A stretch of 10,526 nt of DNA from JBQTJJ01 sp052387235 (GCA_052387235.1 JBQTJJ010000009.1:1-10526), one strand, 5' to 3'. Numbered from the stretch's first letter, positions 1 to 6,988 are shown. Notes: generated by a model not told the origin, from the letters alone. Made by a program: numbers and translations.

Positions 1-812
1 TCGCAGCCGGCGAGGGTGTCCGAGCGGTAGCCCTGGAGGAACCAGCGCTGGCGCTGCTCGGACGACCCGTGGGTCCACGACTCGGGGTTCACCTGGCCCT
101 GGGCCTGCTGCTGGATCCGGTCGTCGCCGATGGCCGACGCCGCGTTGAGCCCGTCGCGGATGTCCGCGTCGGTCAGCTCGACGATGAATCCGGTGGCCAC
201 CGCCCCGCGCGCCCACATCCCGGCCAGGCAGTCCGCCATCAGCTCGACCCGCACGGCCGAGCTCTGCGGGCCGGTGCTGCCGTCCCGCGACCGCTCCAGC
301 ACGCCCCGGAGGTTCTCCACGTGGTGGCCGTACTCGTGGGCGATGACGTAGGCCTCGGCGAAGGGCCCACCCCTCGCCCCGAACCGGGTGCGGAGGTCCT
401 CGTAGAAGCCGAGGTCGATGTAGACCTGGCGGTCGAGGGGGCAGTAGAAGGGGCCGACGGCCGACGAGGCGTTGCCGCACCCGGTGCTCACCGAGCCCGA
501 GAAGAAGACGGTGGTGGCCGGCGTGTACGAGGGCAGCTCCGACGCCCAGAACGCCTGCACGCTGTTGATCACGCCCACGATGCGGCAGTCGGCGCGCTGG
601 TTGGCGTCGTCGCCGGTCCTGCACTCGGCCGACAGGTCGGCGCCGGGCTCGCCCAGCTGCAGGCCGGTCAGCCCGCCGCCGCCGCCGCCGAGGAGCGAGA
701 TCACGAGGACGATCAGGCCCACGATGCCGCCGCCGCCCAGCGCCACTGGTCCCATCCCCCGCCGATCGGACACCTGCGACGCGTCGAGCTGCGCCCCTCT
801 TCGGAACCGCAC
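1..812 (-). CDS. neutral zinc metallopeptidase, membrane-anchored (3' end beyond window)
   Basis: Predicted zinc protease of the YpfJ-like neutral zinc metallopeptidase family (Pfam PF04228). About 270 residues are visible; the C-terminus lies off the left edge. The N-terminus reads VRFRRGAQLD, then a hydrophobic membrane segment at about residues 23-41, followed by a run of six glycines. The zinc-binding HEYGH motif is at 159-163 and is followed by HVENLRG. A second conserved block, RVELMADCLAGMWA, lies at about 188-201; family members carry acidic residues here. The motif HGSSEQR near the visible end is also typical. I chose the GTG at 812 because AAGGAG lies 8 bases upstream; an in-frame GTG at 818 would leave only 2 bases. 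The family's substrate is unknown. The anchor suggests the peptidase domain faces outside, which is inference. It is divergent from the small gene at 937. Confidence 0.93.
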   Translation of the reverse strand, partial: MRFRRGAQLDASQVSDRRGMGPVALGGGGIVGLIVLVISLLGGGGGGLTGLQLGEPGADLSAECRTGDDANQRADCRIVGVINSVQAFWASELPSYTPATTVFFSGSVSTGCGNASSAVGPFYCPLDRQVYIDLGFYEDLRTRFGARGGPFAEAYVIAHEYGHHVENLRGVLERSRDGSTGPQSSAVRVELMADCLAGMWARGAVATGFIVELTDADIRDGLNAASAIGDDRIQQQAQGQVNPESWTHGSSEQRQRWFLQGYRSDTLAGC

Positions 813-820
813 GGCCACCT

Positions 821-826
821 CTCCTT
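821..826 (-). promoter_or_regulatory. ribosome binding site of the zinc metallopeptidase
   Basis: AAGGAG on the minus strand, 8 bases before the GTG at 812. It decides between the GTG codons at 818 and 812. It is one of the few clear Shine-Dalgarno sequences in the window. Confidence 0.7.
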
Positions 827-834
827 CCCACCGG

Positions 835-840
835 ACGCTA
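835..840 (-). promoter_or_regulatory. candidate -10 element of the zinc metallopeptidase
   Basis: TAGCGT on the minus strand fits the actinobacterial TAnnnT pattern. It would start transcription near 828, giving a leader of about 16 bases that contains the AAGGAG site. No convincing -35 hexamer is seen. Confidence 0.4.
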
Positions 841-911
841 CCCGGGCTGGTGCAGCCTTTCCCGGCCCGGTCCCGTCGGCAACCGTGGACGAGGGGCGCG
901 TCCGGGTAGCG
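836..911. repeat. 10-bp inverted repeat in the divergent intergenic region
   Basis: CGCTACCCGG at 836-845 is matched by its exact reverse complement CCGGGTAGCG at 902-911, with 56 bases between. The left arm overlaps the candidate -10 of the metallopeptidase gene. It could be a pair of operator half-sites for the two divergent genes or a chance match in GC-rich DNA. The rest of 813-936 holds only the promoter signals listed separately. Confidence 0.35.
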
Positions 912-924
912 GTCCGGCCTCACC

Positions 925-930
925 TACGGT
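925..930 (+). promoter_or_regulatory. leaderless -10 element before the gene at 937
   Basis: TACGGT ends exactly 6 bases before the GTG at 937, so transcription would begin at or beside the start codon. There is no Shine-Dalgarno sequence. This is the usual arrangement of leaderless actinobacterial genes. No -35 consensus is seen. Confidence 0.5.
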
Positions 931-936
931 GGCCCG

Positions 937-1200
937 GTGACCCCCGTCGAGATCGGCCTGTTCGGATTCGGCTACCCGGCGTCGATCGCGGTGCTCAGCC
1001 GGTTCGTGCGGGTGGTGCGGGAGCGTCGGTGGCGCTGGCTGGCGGTGCACCACCTGGGCGTGGCCGCCATCGTCGCCGGCTGGCTGTCCCGGGGTCGGCC
1101 ATCGGCCGCAGCCCCGAACTCGGCGTGGCTGCTGGCGTCGACGGCCTGGTACGTGCTGGCCGGCCGGCGCCGGGACCGCGCCGGCGCCTCCACCAGCTGA
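937..1200 (+). CDS. small hypothetical membrane-like protein, 87 aa
   Basis: I do not recognise this family. The protein begins MTPVEIGLFGFGYPAS. It has hydrophobic stretches at about residues 5-25, 38-50 and 63-75, separated by arginine- and tryptophan-rich pieces such as RVVRERRWRWL, so up to three short membrane segments are possible. The C-terminus is basic and polar. Only about five codons end in A or T, the codon pattern of a real gene here. The GTG start is supported by a TAnnnT box six bases upstream and no other start is better placed. It ends 9 bases before the end of the convergent dnaE2 and is divergent from the zinc peptidase. No function can be given. Confidence 0.68.
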   Translation: MTPVEIGLFGFGYPASIAVLSRFVRVVRERRWRWLAVHHLGVAAIVAGWLSRGRPSAAAPNSAWLLASTAWYVLAGRRRDRAGASTS

Positions 1201-1209
1201 CGGCGGCGT

Positions 1210-4200
1210 TCAACGGAAGTCACGCGAGCGCGTGGGCAGGGCCAGGTCGAGCGGCTCGATGCGCTCGGCCACCACGTTGACGACGCCCTCGGCCCGCTCC
1301 AGCCGTCCCCGGACCAGCAGGGCCGGGCACGACCGGGCCACCCGGCGGTGGCGGGCCCACACCCCGGGCGAGCAGATCACGTTCACCAGGCCGGTCTCGT
1401 CCTCCAGGTTGAGGAAGGTGATGCCCGAGGCCGTGGCCGGGCGCTGGCGGTGGGTGACCACCCCGCCGACCAGGACGCGGGTGTCGGGCTCGGCGTCCCA
1501 CAGGGCGGCTGCGGTCAGCACCCCGATCTCGTCGAGGGCGGGGCGGGCGAACTCGGTGGGCGACGAGTGGGGCGACAGGCCCAGCGCCCACAGGTCGGCC
1601 GCCGCCACCTCCCTCGGTGTCATGGGCGGCAGGGGCGGGGCCCCCTCCCCCGTCACCACGCCGGCCAGCCGGCCGGGGCGGGACTGGCTCACCGCCCCCG
1701 CCGCCCACAGCGCCGCCCGCCGGTCCAGCGACCCGCCCCCGCCGGCGCCGCCCGGGGCCGGGGCCGGGGCGGGGGCCGGGGCGGCGAAGCAGCCGAAGGC
1801 GCCGGCGGTGGCCAGCGCCTCCACCTGGGGCTCGGTGAGGGCGCACCGGCGCACCACGTCCTCCATGCCGGCGTAGGGGCGGCCACCGTCGATGCGCTCG
1901 GCCAGGTCCGTGCCGATGGTGCGCACGCTCCCGATCCCGAGCCGCACCGCCGGCTGCCCCTCCCCCGGAACGGGCTCGAGGGTGGCCGTGGCCGCGCCGG
2001 CGTTGACGTCGGGGCCGAGGATGATGACGCCGTGGCGGCGGGCGTCGGCGGTGAGGGTCTGGGGGGACCAGAACCCCATGGGCTGGGCGTTGAGGAGGGC
2101 GGCGCAGAAGGCGGCGGGATAGTGGTGCTTGAGCCAGGCGCTGGCGTAGACCAGGTAGGCGAAGCTCACCGAGTGGCTCTCGGGAAAGCCGAAGTTGGCG
2201 AAGGCGACCAGCTTGTCGTGGATGGCGTCGGCCACCTCGCCGGTGATCCCCCGCTCCGCCATCCCCCGGTAGAGCCGGGCCCGCAGCGCCTCCATGCGGG
2301 CGTGGCTGCGCTTGGAGCCCATGGCCTGGCGCAGCTGGTCGGCCTCGGCCGCGCTGAAGCCGGCCACGTCGATGGCCATCTGCATGAGCTGCTCCTGGAA
2401 CAGGGGCACGCCCAGCGTCTTCTTCAGCGACGGCTCCAGCAGGGGATGCAGGTAGGTGACCGGCTCCTTCCCGTTGCGCCGGCGGATGTAGGGGTGGACG
2501 GAGCCGCCCTGGATGGGGCCGGGGCGGATGAGGGCGACCTCCACCACCAGGTCGTAGAAGTGGCGGGGCCTGAGGCGGGGCAGGGTGGCCATCTGGGCCC
2601 GGCTCTCCACCTGGAACACGCCCACGGAGTCGGCCCGGCACAGCATGTCGTAGACCTGGTCCTCCTGGGGCAGGATGGCCAGGTCGACGGTGACGCCGTG
2701 GGCCTCGGCCACCAGGTCGACGGCCTCGTGGATGGCGGTGAGCATGCCCAGGCCCAGCAGGTCGAACTTCACCAGACCCACCGCCGCGCAGTCGTCCTTG
2801 TCCCACTGCAGCACGGTGCGCCCCGGCATGCGGCCCCACTCCACCGGCACCACCTCCACGACCGGGCGGTCGCAGATCACCATGCCGCCCGAGTGGATGC
2901 CGAGGTGGCGGGGGAAGCCCTGCACCTGGTGGGCCAGGTCCATGACGGCGGGCGGGATCTGGTGGTCTGTGTCATATGGCCTTCGGCCCCCCGCACGGGG
3001 CCCCGACCCCGTGCTCCTCCCGAGCGTGGGGTCCCCATCCCCACGCCGGGCAGTGGTGTGGGAGAGGGGGCCCCAGCCGTCGATCTGCTTCGACCAGGCG
3101 TCCTGCTGGCCCGGTGAGTGGCCCAGGGCCTTGGCCATGTCGCGCACCGCCGACCGCGGCCGGTAGGTGATGACGTTGGCCACCTGGGCCGCCCGCTCCC
3201 GCCCGTACCGCTCGTAGACGTACTGGATGGCCTCCTCCCGGCGGTCCGACTCGATGTCGACGTCGATGTCGGGAGGGCCGTCGCGGGCCGGCGACAAGAA
3301 GCGCTCGAACAGCAGGCCGAGCGCCACCGCGTCGGCGTTGGTGATGCCGAGGGCGTAGCAGACGGCCGAGTTGGCGGCGCTGCCCCGGCCCTGGCAGTAG
3401 ATCCCCGAGCGCCGGCAGAACTCCACGATGTCCCAGACCACGAGGAAGTAGCCGGCGAAGCCGAGCTGGTCGATCATGTCCAGCTCGTAGTGGATCTGGC
3501 GCCAGGCGCCGGGAACCCGCTCCGCCTCCGGCGGGCCGTAGCGCCGGCGGGCGCCCTCGCCGGTGAGGTGGCGCAGCCAGGTCATCTCGGTGTGGCCGGC
3601 CGGGACGGACCAGTCGGGCAGGCGGGGCGCCACCAGGCGCAGGTCGAAGGCGCAGTCCCGGCCGATCTCCGCCGCCCGCTCGACCACGCCGGGGTAGCGG
3701 GCCAGGCGGGCAGCCATCTCGGCGCCCGAGCGCAGGTGGGCGGCGCCCGAGGGAGGCAGCCACCCGTCCAGCTCGTCCAGCGACCGGCGGGCCCGCACCG
3801 CGGCGAGGGCGGTGGCGAGGGGCCGGCCGGCCGGGGTGGCGTAGTGGACGTTGTTGGTGGCCACCAGGTCCACGCCGGCCCGGACCGCCACCTGGGCCAG
3901 GGTGTCGTTGCGGGCCGAGTCGAGAGGGTCGCCGTGGTCCCACAGCTCCACCGCCACGTTGTCCCGGCCGAAGCAGGTGACCAGGTCGGCCAGGGCCCGG
4001 GACGCGGCGGCGGGCCCGTGCTCCACCAGGGCCCGGGGCACCGCCCCCTTCCGGCACCCGGTGAGCACCAGCCAGTGGCCGCCGGCGGCCTGGCACAGCG
4101 CCGACAGCGAGAACCTCGGGCGGCCCTTCTCCCCGCCGGCGAGCTGGGCCTCGCTGATCACCCGGCACAGCCGGGCGTACCCCTCTGCGCTGCGCGCCAG

Positions 4201-4524
4201 TACGAGGAGATGGTCCCCCTCCGGATCCGGGATCCCGTTCTGTGGCTTGGTGATACCGAGGGAGACCTCGGCGCCGAACACGGTGGGCAGGCCCACGGCG
4301 CCGGCGGCCTCGGCGAAGCGCACCACCCCGTACATGCCGTCGTGGTCGGTGAGGGCCAGGGCCTCGAGGCCCAGGCGGCCCGCCTCCTCGGCCAGCTCCT
4401 CGGGGTGCGACGCCCCGTCCAGGAAGCTGAAGTTGGAATGGCAGTGGAGCTCGGCGTACGGCGTGGTGGTGGCCGCCGGCCGCTCAGCGTCCATATCCCA
4501 GAAGAGGGTCACCTGCTGACCCAC
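1210..4524 (-). CDS. dnaE2: error-prone DNA polymerase DnaE2 (ImuC)
   Basis: C-family polymerase that performs error-prone translesion synthesis after DNA damage, working with ImuA' and ImuB. It has 1104 residues. The N-terminal PHP domain shows HCHSNFS at 27-33 and TDHD at 59-62. The polymerase core shows QGRGSAANS at 378-386, the catalytic pair D419/D421 in PDIDVD, and the third catalytic aspartate D588 in KFDLLG. DnaE2-type sequence such as DSVGVFQVESRAQMATLPRL follows, and an OB domain (HRQRPATA) lies near the C-terminus, which ends SRDFR as in mycobacterial DnaE2. The active site appears intact. Two oddities: an in-frame hairpin-rich insertion at about residues 488-517, and an Ala-Pro/Gly tract from a GGGGCC repeat. 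The GTG at 4524 is 21 bases after the imuB stop; no good Shine-Dalgarno is seen, and GTG 4512 (MTLFWDMD) is an alternative start. Last gene of the SOS operon. Confidence 0.95.
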   Translation of the reverse strand: MGQQVTLFWDMDAERPAATTTPYAELHCHSNFSFLDGASHPEELAEEAGRLGLEALALTDHDGMYGVVRFAEAAGAVGLPTVFGAEVSLGITKPQNGIPDPEGDHLLVLARSAEGYARLCRVISEAQLAGGEKGRPRFSLSALCQAAGGHWLVLTGCRKGAVPRALVEHGPAAASRALADLVTCFGRDNVAVELWDHGDPLDSARNDTLAQVAVRAGVDLVATNNVHYATPAGRPLATALAAVRARRSLDELDGWLPPSGAAHLRSGAEMAARLARYPGVVERAAEIGRDCAFDLRLVAPRLPDWSVPAGHTEMTWLRHLTGEGARRRYGPPEAERVPGAWRQIHYELDMIDQLGFAGYFLVVWDIVEFCRRSGIYCQGRGSAANSAVCYALGITNADAVALGLLFERFLSPARDGPPDIDVDIESDRREEAIQYVYERYGRERAAQVANVITYRPRSAVRDMAKALGHSPGQQDAWSKQIDGWGPLSHTTARRGDGDPTLGRSTGSGPRAGGRRPYDTDHQIPPAVMDLAHQVQGFPRHLGIHSGGMVICDRPVVEVVPVEWGRMPGRTVLQWDKDDCAAVGLVKFDLLGLGMLTAIHEAVDLVAEAHGVTVDLAILPQEDQVYDMLCRADSVGVFQVESRAQMATLPRLRPRHFYDLVVEVALIRPGPIQGGSVHPYIRRRNGKEPVTYLHPLLEPSLKKTLGVPLFQEQLMQMAIDVAGFSAAEADQLRQAMGSKRSHARMEALRARLYRGMAERGITGEVADAIHDKLVAFANFGFPESHSVSFAYLVYASAWLKHHYPAAFCAALLNAQPMGFWSPQTLTADARRHGVIILGPDVNAGAATATLEPVPGEGQPAVRLGIGSVRTIGTDLAERIDGGRPYAGMEDVVRRCALTEPQVEALATAGAFGCFAAPAPAPAPAPGGAGGGGSLDRRAALWAAGAVSQSRPGRLAGVVTGEGAPPLPPMTPREVAAADLWALGLSPHSSPTEFARPALDEIGVLTAAALWDAEPDTRVLVGGVVTHRQRPATASGITFLNLEDETGLVNVICSPGVWARHRRVARSCPALLVRGRLERAEGVVNVVAERIEPLDLALPTRSRDFR
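1754..1781 (+). repeat. GGGGCC-type hexanucleotide tract inside dnaE2
   Basis: Five runs of four or five G lie at 1754-1757, 1760-1763, 1766-1769, 1771-1775 and 1778-1781, separated by one or two C. On the gene strand this encodes an Ala-Pro repeat followed by Gly-rich sequence, between the helix-hairpin-helix region and the OB part of DnaE2. The G-rich strand is the transcribed template strand and could form a G-quadruplex. Such tracts slip easily, so the linker length may vary between strains. Confidence 0.7.
2978..3072. repeat. hairpin-rich insertion within dnaE2
   Basis: Two perfect 8-bp stem-loops lie side by side: GCACGGGG/CCCCGTGC at 2993-3000 and 3007-3014, and GCGTGGGG/CCCCACGC at 3024-3031 and 3039-3046. 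A flanking pair, GGCCCCC at 2985-2991 and GGGGGCC at 3066-3072, could close over both. A small GGCC-TTC-GGCC hairpin sits at 2978-2988. The segment encodes about 26-30 residues not expected in DnaE2, where SKQI-W is normally followed after about 11 residues by IPxxV. Its codons (AGG twice, CGA, CCA, TAT, ACA) are rare in the rest of the gene. The reading frame is kept. Exact ends cannot be fixed from one sequence. Confidence 0.6.
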
Positions 4525-4548
4525 TTCTGCACTTTGGACGGTGGGTCA
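4517..4548 (-). promoter_or_regulatory. hairpin spanning the imuB stop and dnaE2 start
   Basis: In the mRNA, TGACCCAC (4548-4541) is followed after 16 bases by its exact complement GTGGGTCA (4524-4517). The first arm begins with the imuB stop TGA and the second begins with the dnaE2 start GTG. If folded, it would hide the dnaE2 start until ribosomes finishing imuB open it, which would couple the two translations. That role is inference. There is no T-run, so a terminator is less likely. Confidence 0.5.
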
Positions 4549-6252
4549 GTCATAGGAGGCCTCGGCCCACCAGCGTCCGGCCTCGAGGGCCAGCAGCCAG
4601 GCCGCGCCGGCGCCGCCGGCCACCACCTGGAAGCGGGCCCGCCGGCGGTGGGCGGCCGGGTCCCACCACCGCTCGTCGGCCGGCCACGGGCCGGCCCAGG
4701 CCACCACGTCGGCCCAACGCCCGCCGCCCACCGACAGCCGGGCCGGCGGGGCCGTCATCGCGTAGCGGCCGGTGACGCCCACGGGCTCCCCCGCCGGCCC
4801 CACCACCTCGGCCGCGAGGGGCGGGGCGAAGACGGTGGCCGGCGCCGGCGGAGGCACCCGGCCCGGCCAGGGCGGCTCGGGCGGTCGGGCCGGCTCCCGC
4901 ACGTCGCCCCAGGGGACCAGCGTGACCTGCTCGCCCGGCTGGCGGCCGCCGCTCGGCACGGCCGTGACCACCGCCTCGGGCCCGAGCATGCCCTGGACGC
5001 GGGCCAGGGCCCGGGCCGCCCGGTCGGCGGCCTCGGCCGTGCCGCCCCAGAAGCCGAGCTGGCGGCCGTTGTCGGGGACGACCTCGTCGGGCGCCAGGCG
5101 CAGCAGCGTGAGCCCGCCCGTGGGCCGGCCGGCGCCGCCGGCGGCGTGCAGCCAGCCGTCCAGCTGCCAGCGGACCCGGTCGGCCATGGCCCCCGGCGTG
5201 AGGGCGCCGTCGGCGCGCCACAGGCGGGCCAGGCGCTCGCCGTGCTCGGTCTCGGCCTCGATGCACACCCGGGTGCAGGCCAGGCCCCGGGTGGCCAGTG
5301 CGAGGTGGAGCTCGTCGGCCAGGGCCTTGGCCGCGAACGAGGCGGTGTCGACCCGGGTGGCCGGCGGATCGAGCTCGGCCTGCACGGCGAGGTCGGGCGG
5401 TGGCTCGTGGCCGGCCAGCGGGCGCTCGTCGAGGCCGCGGGCCAGGCGGTGGGCCCGGGCGCCGTCGGGCCCGAAGCGGGCCAGCACGTCGGTGGCGGGC
5501 AGGGCGGCGAAGGCGCCCAGGGTGCGCAGGCCGAGGCGGACGAGAAGGCCGGCCAGGTCCGCCAGCTCCAGGGCGGCCACCGGGAACGGCGCCAGGAAGG
5601 CGGCCGACCCCCCCGGCGCCACCACCAGCCCCCGTCGGGCGGCCAGGCCGGCGGCGAAGGTGCCGTCGGCGATGCCGACCCGGCAGCCCGGGCCGTCAGC
5701 GGAGGCGCCCCGGCGGCCCGGGCCGTCAGCGGCGGGCGAGCTGGCGCCGGCGGAGGAGGCGCCGGCGGCGGGCGAGCTGGCGCCGGCGGAGGAGGCGTCA
5801 GCGGCGGGCGAGCTGGCGCCGGCGGGGGAGGCGCCGGCGGCCGCCGGGCGACTTCCGCAGACGGCCAGCACCGACGCCACCGCTGCCGTGACCTGCGCCG
5901 CCAGCGCCTCGTCCCCCCCGAAGTAGCGGGACGGGCCGAGGGTGGCCACCGCCGCCACCCCGGGCCGGATCACCTCGACCCGGGGGGCGAAGGCGGCCAC
6001 GGCCGCCACCACCGGCTCGAAGGCACGGACGTCCCGCCCGGGGTCGTGCTCGAGGACCACCAGGCCGGGGCAGCGGCCCTGCGCCTCCCGCCGGCGCAGG
6101 CCCCGCGCCACCCCTTCGTGGCGCGCCGCGGCGGAGCACGCCACCACCCGGTTGGCGAGCACCACCGCCGCCGGCACGCCGGCCACCACCCCCGCCGCCG
6201 CCACCGGCCAGTCGGGTACCCACGCCACGAGCGTCCTGGTCGCGTCGCCCAC
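4546..6252 (-). CDS. imuB: ImuB, inactive Y-family polymerase homologue of the SOS mutasome
   Basis: Adaptor of the DnaE2 mutasome: related to Y-family polymerases but non-catalytic, it links DnaE2 and ImuA' to the beta clamp. It has 568 residues. The N-terminus (TLVAWVPDWPVAAAG) lacks the Asp-Phe signature of active Y-family enzymes, and the region where active members have a catalytic acidic pair reads TLGPSRYFGG (104-113). A helix-hairpin-helix-like segment lies at about 240-280 and a little-finger-like region at about 290-395. QLGFWG at 398-403 resembles the clamp-binding QLPLWG of mycobacterial ImuB. The C-terminal part (about 470-568) matches the conserved ImuB C-terminal region. Residues about 136-191 are an Ala/Ser/Pro/Gly linker made by tandem duplication. 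The GTG start lies 3 bases after the imuA' stop, so translation is probably coupled. Confidence 0.92.
   Translation of the reverse strand: MGDATRTLVAWVPDWPVAAAGVVAGVPAAVVLANRVVACSAAARHEGVARGLRRREAQGRCPGLVVLEHDPGRDVRAFEPVVAAVAAFAPRVEVIRPGVAAVATLGPSRYFGGDEALAAQVTAAVASVLAVCGSRPAAAGASPAGASSPAADASSAGASSPAAGASSAGASSPAADGPGRRGASADGPGCRVGIADGTFAAGLAARRGLVVAPGGSAAFLAPFPVAALELADLAGLLVRLGLRTLGAFAALPATDVLARFGPDGARAHRLARGLDERPLAGHEPPPDLAVQAELDPPATRVDTASFAAKALADELHLALATRGLACTRVCIEAETEHGERLARLWRADGALTPGAMADRVRWQLDGWLHAAGGAGRPTGGLTLLRLAPDEVVPDNGRQLGFWGGTAEAADRAARALARVQGMLGPEAVVTAVPSGGRQPGEQVTLVPWGDVREPARPPEPPWPGRVPPPAPATVFAPPLAAEVVGPAGEPVGVTGRYAMTAPPARLSVGGGRWADVVAWAGPWPADERWWDPAAHRRRARFQVVAGGAGAAWLLALEAGRWWAEASYD
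5686..5838. repeat. 36-bp and 30-bp tandem repeats in imuB
   Basis: Three near-identical 36-bp units lie at 5731-5766, 5767-5802 and 5803-5838, each starting GGCGGGCGAGCTGGCGCC; each adds 12 residues of Ala/Ser/Gly/Pro. Just before them, a 30-bp unit starting GCCCGGGCCGTCAGC occurs at 5686 and 5716, and part of it (GTCAGCGGCGGG) recurs near 5797. All unit lengths are multiples of three, so copy changes keep the frame. The tract forms a flexible linker between two conserved parts of the Y-family-like core. Confidence 0.88.
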
Positions 6253-6255
6253 GGC

Positions 6256-6951
6256 TCACCGCCCCCCGCTCGACAAGGCCACGGGCGTGGACATCGCGTC
6301 CGCGCCGCCGGCGGGGGCGACCCCGCCGCCGGCGGCGGGGAGCCACAGGCGGGCCCGGCGGGGGCGGGCGGCGGCGCCCCGGCCCTCGGCCACCACCTCC
6401 ACCAGGCGGGCCCGCAGGTGGCCCGTGCCCTGGCCCAGCCCCTCCCACGCCGCGGCCGCCACGGACAGGCGCACGTCGGCGCCGTCCCACCGGCCCAGCG
6501 GCACCAGCACGGCACCCCGTTCACGGGCCCGGGCCGCCAGGCGCCGGCCGGCGACGCCCCGGACCCCCCGATCGGGCGGGCGCACCAGCACCACGTCGAG
6601 GGCGTCGAGGAGGGCGGCCACCACCGCGGCCCAGCCGGCCCCGGGCCAGGCCACCAGGGCCAGACGGCCGACCGCCATCCCCGCCTCGGCCGCCGCCACC
6701 AGGCCGAGCGAGGGCAGGCCCACCGCCCCGCACCACGAGCCGGCGGCCGACGGCCCCGCCACCAGGGCCAGCCCGAGCGAGGTGGAGCCTGCCACCGACA
6801 CCGTGGACCCCCGCCGCAGCCCGCCGCCCGGGAAGAGGCCGGCCAGGGCGGGGAGCACGGGCAGGAGGCGCTCGCCCGCGGCGGAGACGGGCCGGAGCGA
6901 CCCGGGGAGGCCGGCGAGGCCCGGCGGCGGCGAGGGGGAGGCGAGGGCCAT
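6256..6951 (-). CDS. imuA': ImuA', RecA-like accessory protein of the SOS mutasome
   Basis: Actinobacterial ImuA' (the Rv3395c type), a small RecA-fold protein needed with ImuB for DnaE2-dependent mutagenesis. It has 231 residues. The core starts at ERLLPVLPALAGLFPGGGLRRGS (27-49). The loop where RecA has its ATP-binding P-loop reads VAGSTSLGLAL (53-63) without the GKT/GKS lysine, so ATP binding is doubtful, as in other ImuA' proteins. A Walker-B-like strand LDVVLVRPP is at 118-126. The conserved C-terminal block GRGAAARPRRARLWLP is at 190-205, followed by a variable tail. The ATG at 6951 lies about 8 bases after the -10 box of an SOS promoter, so the transcript is nearly leaderless. First gene of the operon; the imuB GTG follows its stop by 3 bases. 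It is shorter and less conserved than its partners, but context settles the call. Confidence 0.89.
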   Translation of the reverse strand: MALASPSPPPGLAGLPGSLRPVSAAGERLLPVLPALAGLFPGGGLRRGSTVSVAGSTSLGLALVAGPSAAGSWCGAVGLPSLGLVAAAEAGMAVGRLALVAWPGAGWAAVVAALLDALDVVLVRPPDRGVRGVAGRRLAARARERGAVLVPLGRWDGADVRLSVAAAAWEGLGQGTGHLRARLVEVVAEGRGAAARPRRARLWLPAAGGGVAPAGGADAMSTPVALSSGGR

Positions 6952-6959
6952 CTCCGCCC

Positions 6960-6988
6960 AGTATCGAACGTGTGTTCGACACCGTCAA
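6960..6988 (-). promoter_or_regulatory. promoter of the imuA'-imuB-dnaE2 operon
   Basis: On the minus strand, -35 TTGACG (6988-6983) and -10 GATACT (6965-6960) are separated by exactly 17 bases. Transcription would start near 6953, two bases before the imuA' ATG. The LexA box fills most of the spacer and overlaps the -10 by two bases, so bound LexA should block RNA polymerase. Confidence 0.72.
6964..6979. promoter_or_regulatory. LexA/SOS box
   Basis: TCGAACGTGTGTTCGA is a perfect TCGAAC-N4-GTTCGA palindrome, the SOS box of mycobacteria and other Gram-positive bacteria. It lies 12 bases upstream of the imuA' start and inside the promoter. The whole operon should therefore be repressed by LexA and induced by DNA damage. 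It is 105 bases from the divergent gene at 7085, probably too far to control it. Confidence 0.93.

Noticed and set aside
661..740. GCC-type triplet runs in the zinc peptidase gene
   Set aside because: They encode a short glycine run after the membrane segment; such runs are common in this composition and are not a CRISPR or regulatory array.
69..1280. A 403-codon plus-strand frame
   Set aside because: It crosses the antisense of the zinc peptidase, the intergenic region and the small gene at 937 in a different frame; its composition is that of a shadow.
2978..3072. Possible frameshift or pseudogene in dnaE2 caused by the insertion
   Set aside because: The frame is intact on both sides and all three catalytic aspartates are present, so the gene is probably functional.
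5298..5891. Arginine-rich repetitive frame opposite the imuB repeat
   Set aside because: Produced by reading the GC-rich minisatellite in another frame; no start signal or family.
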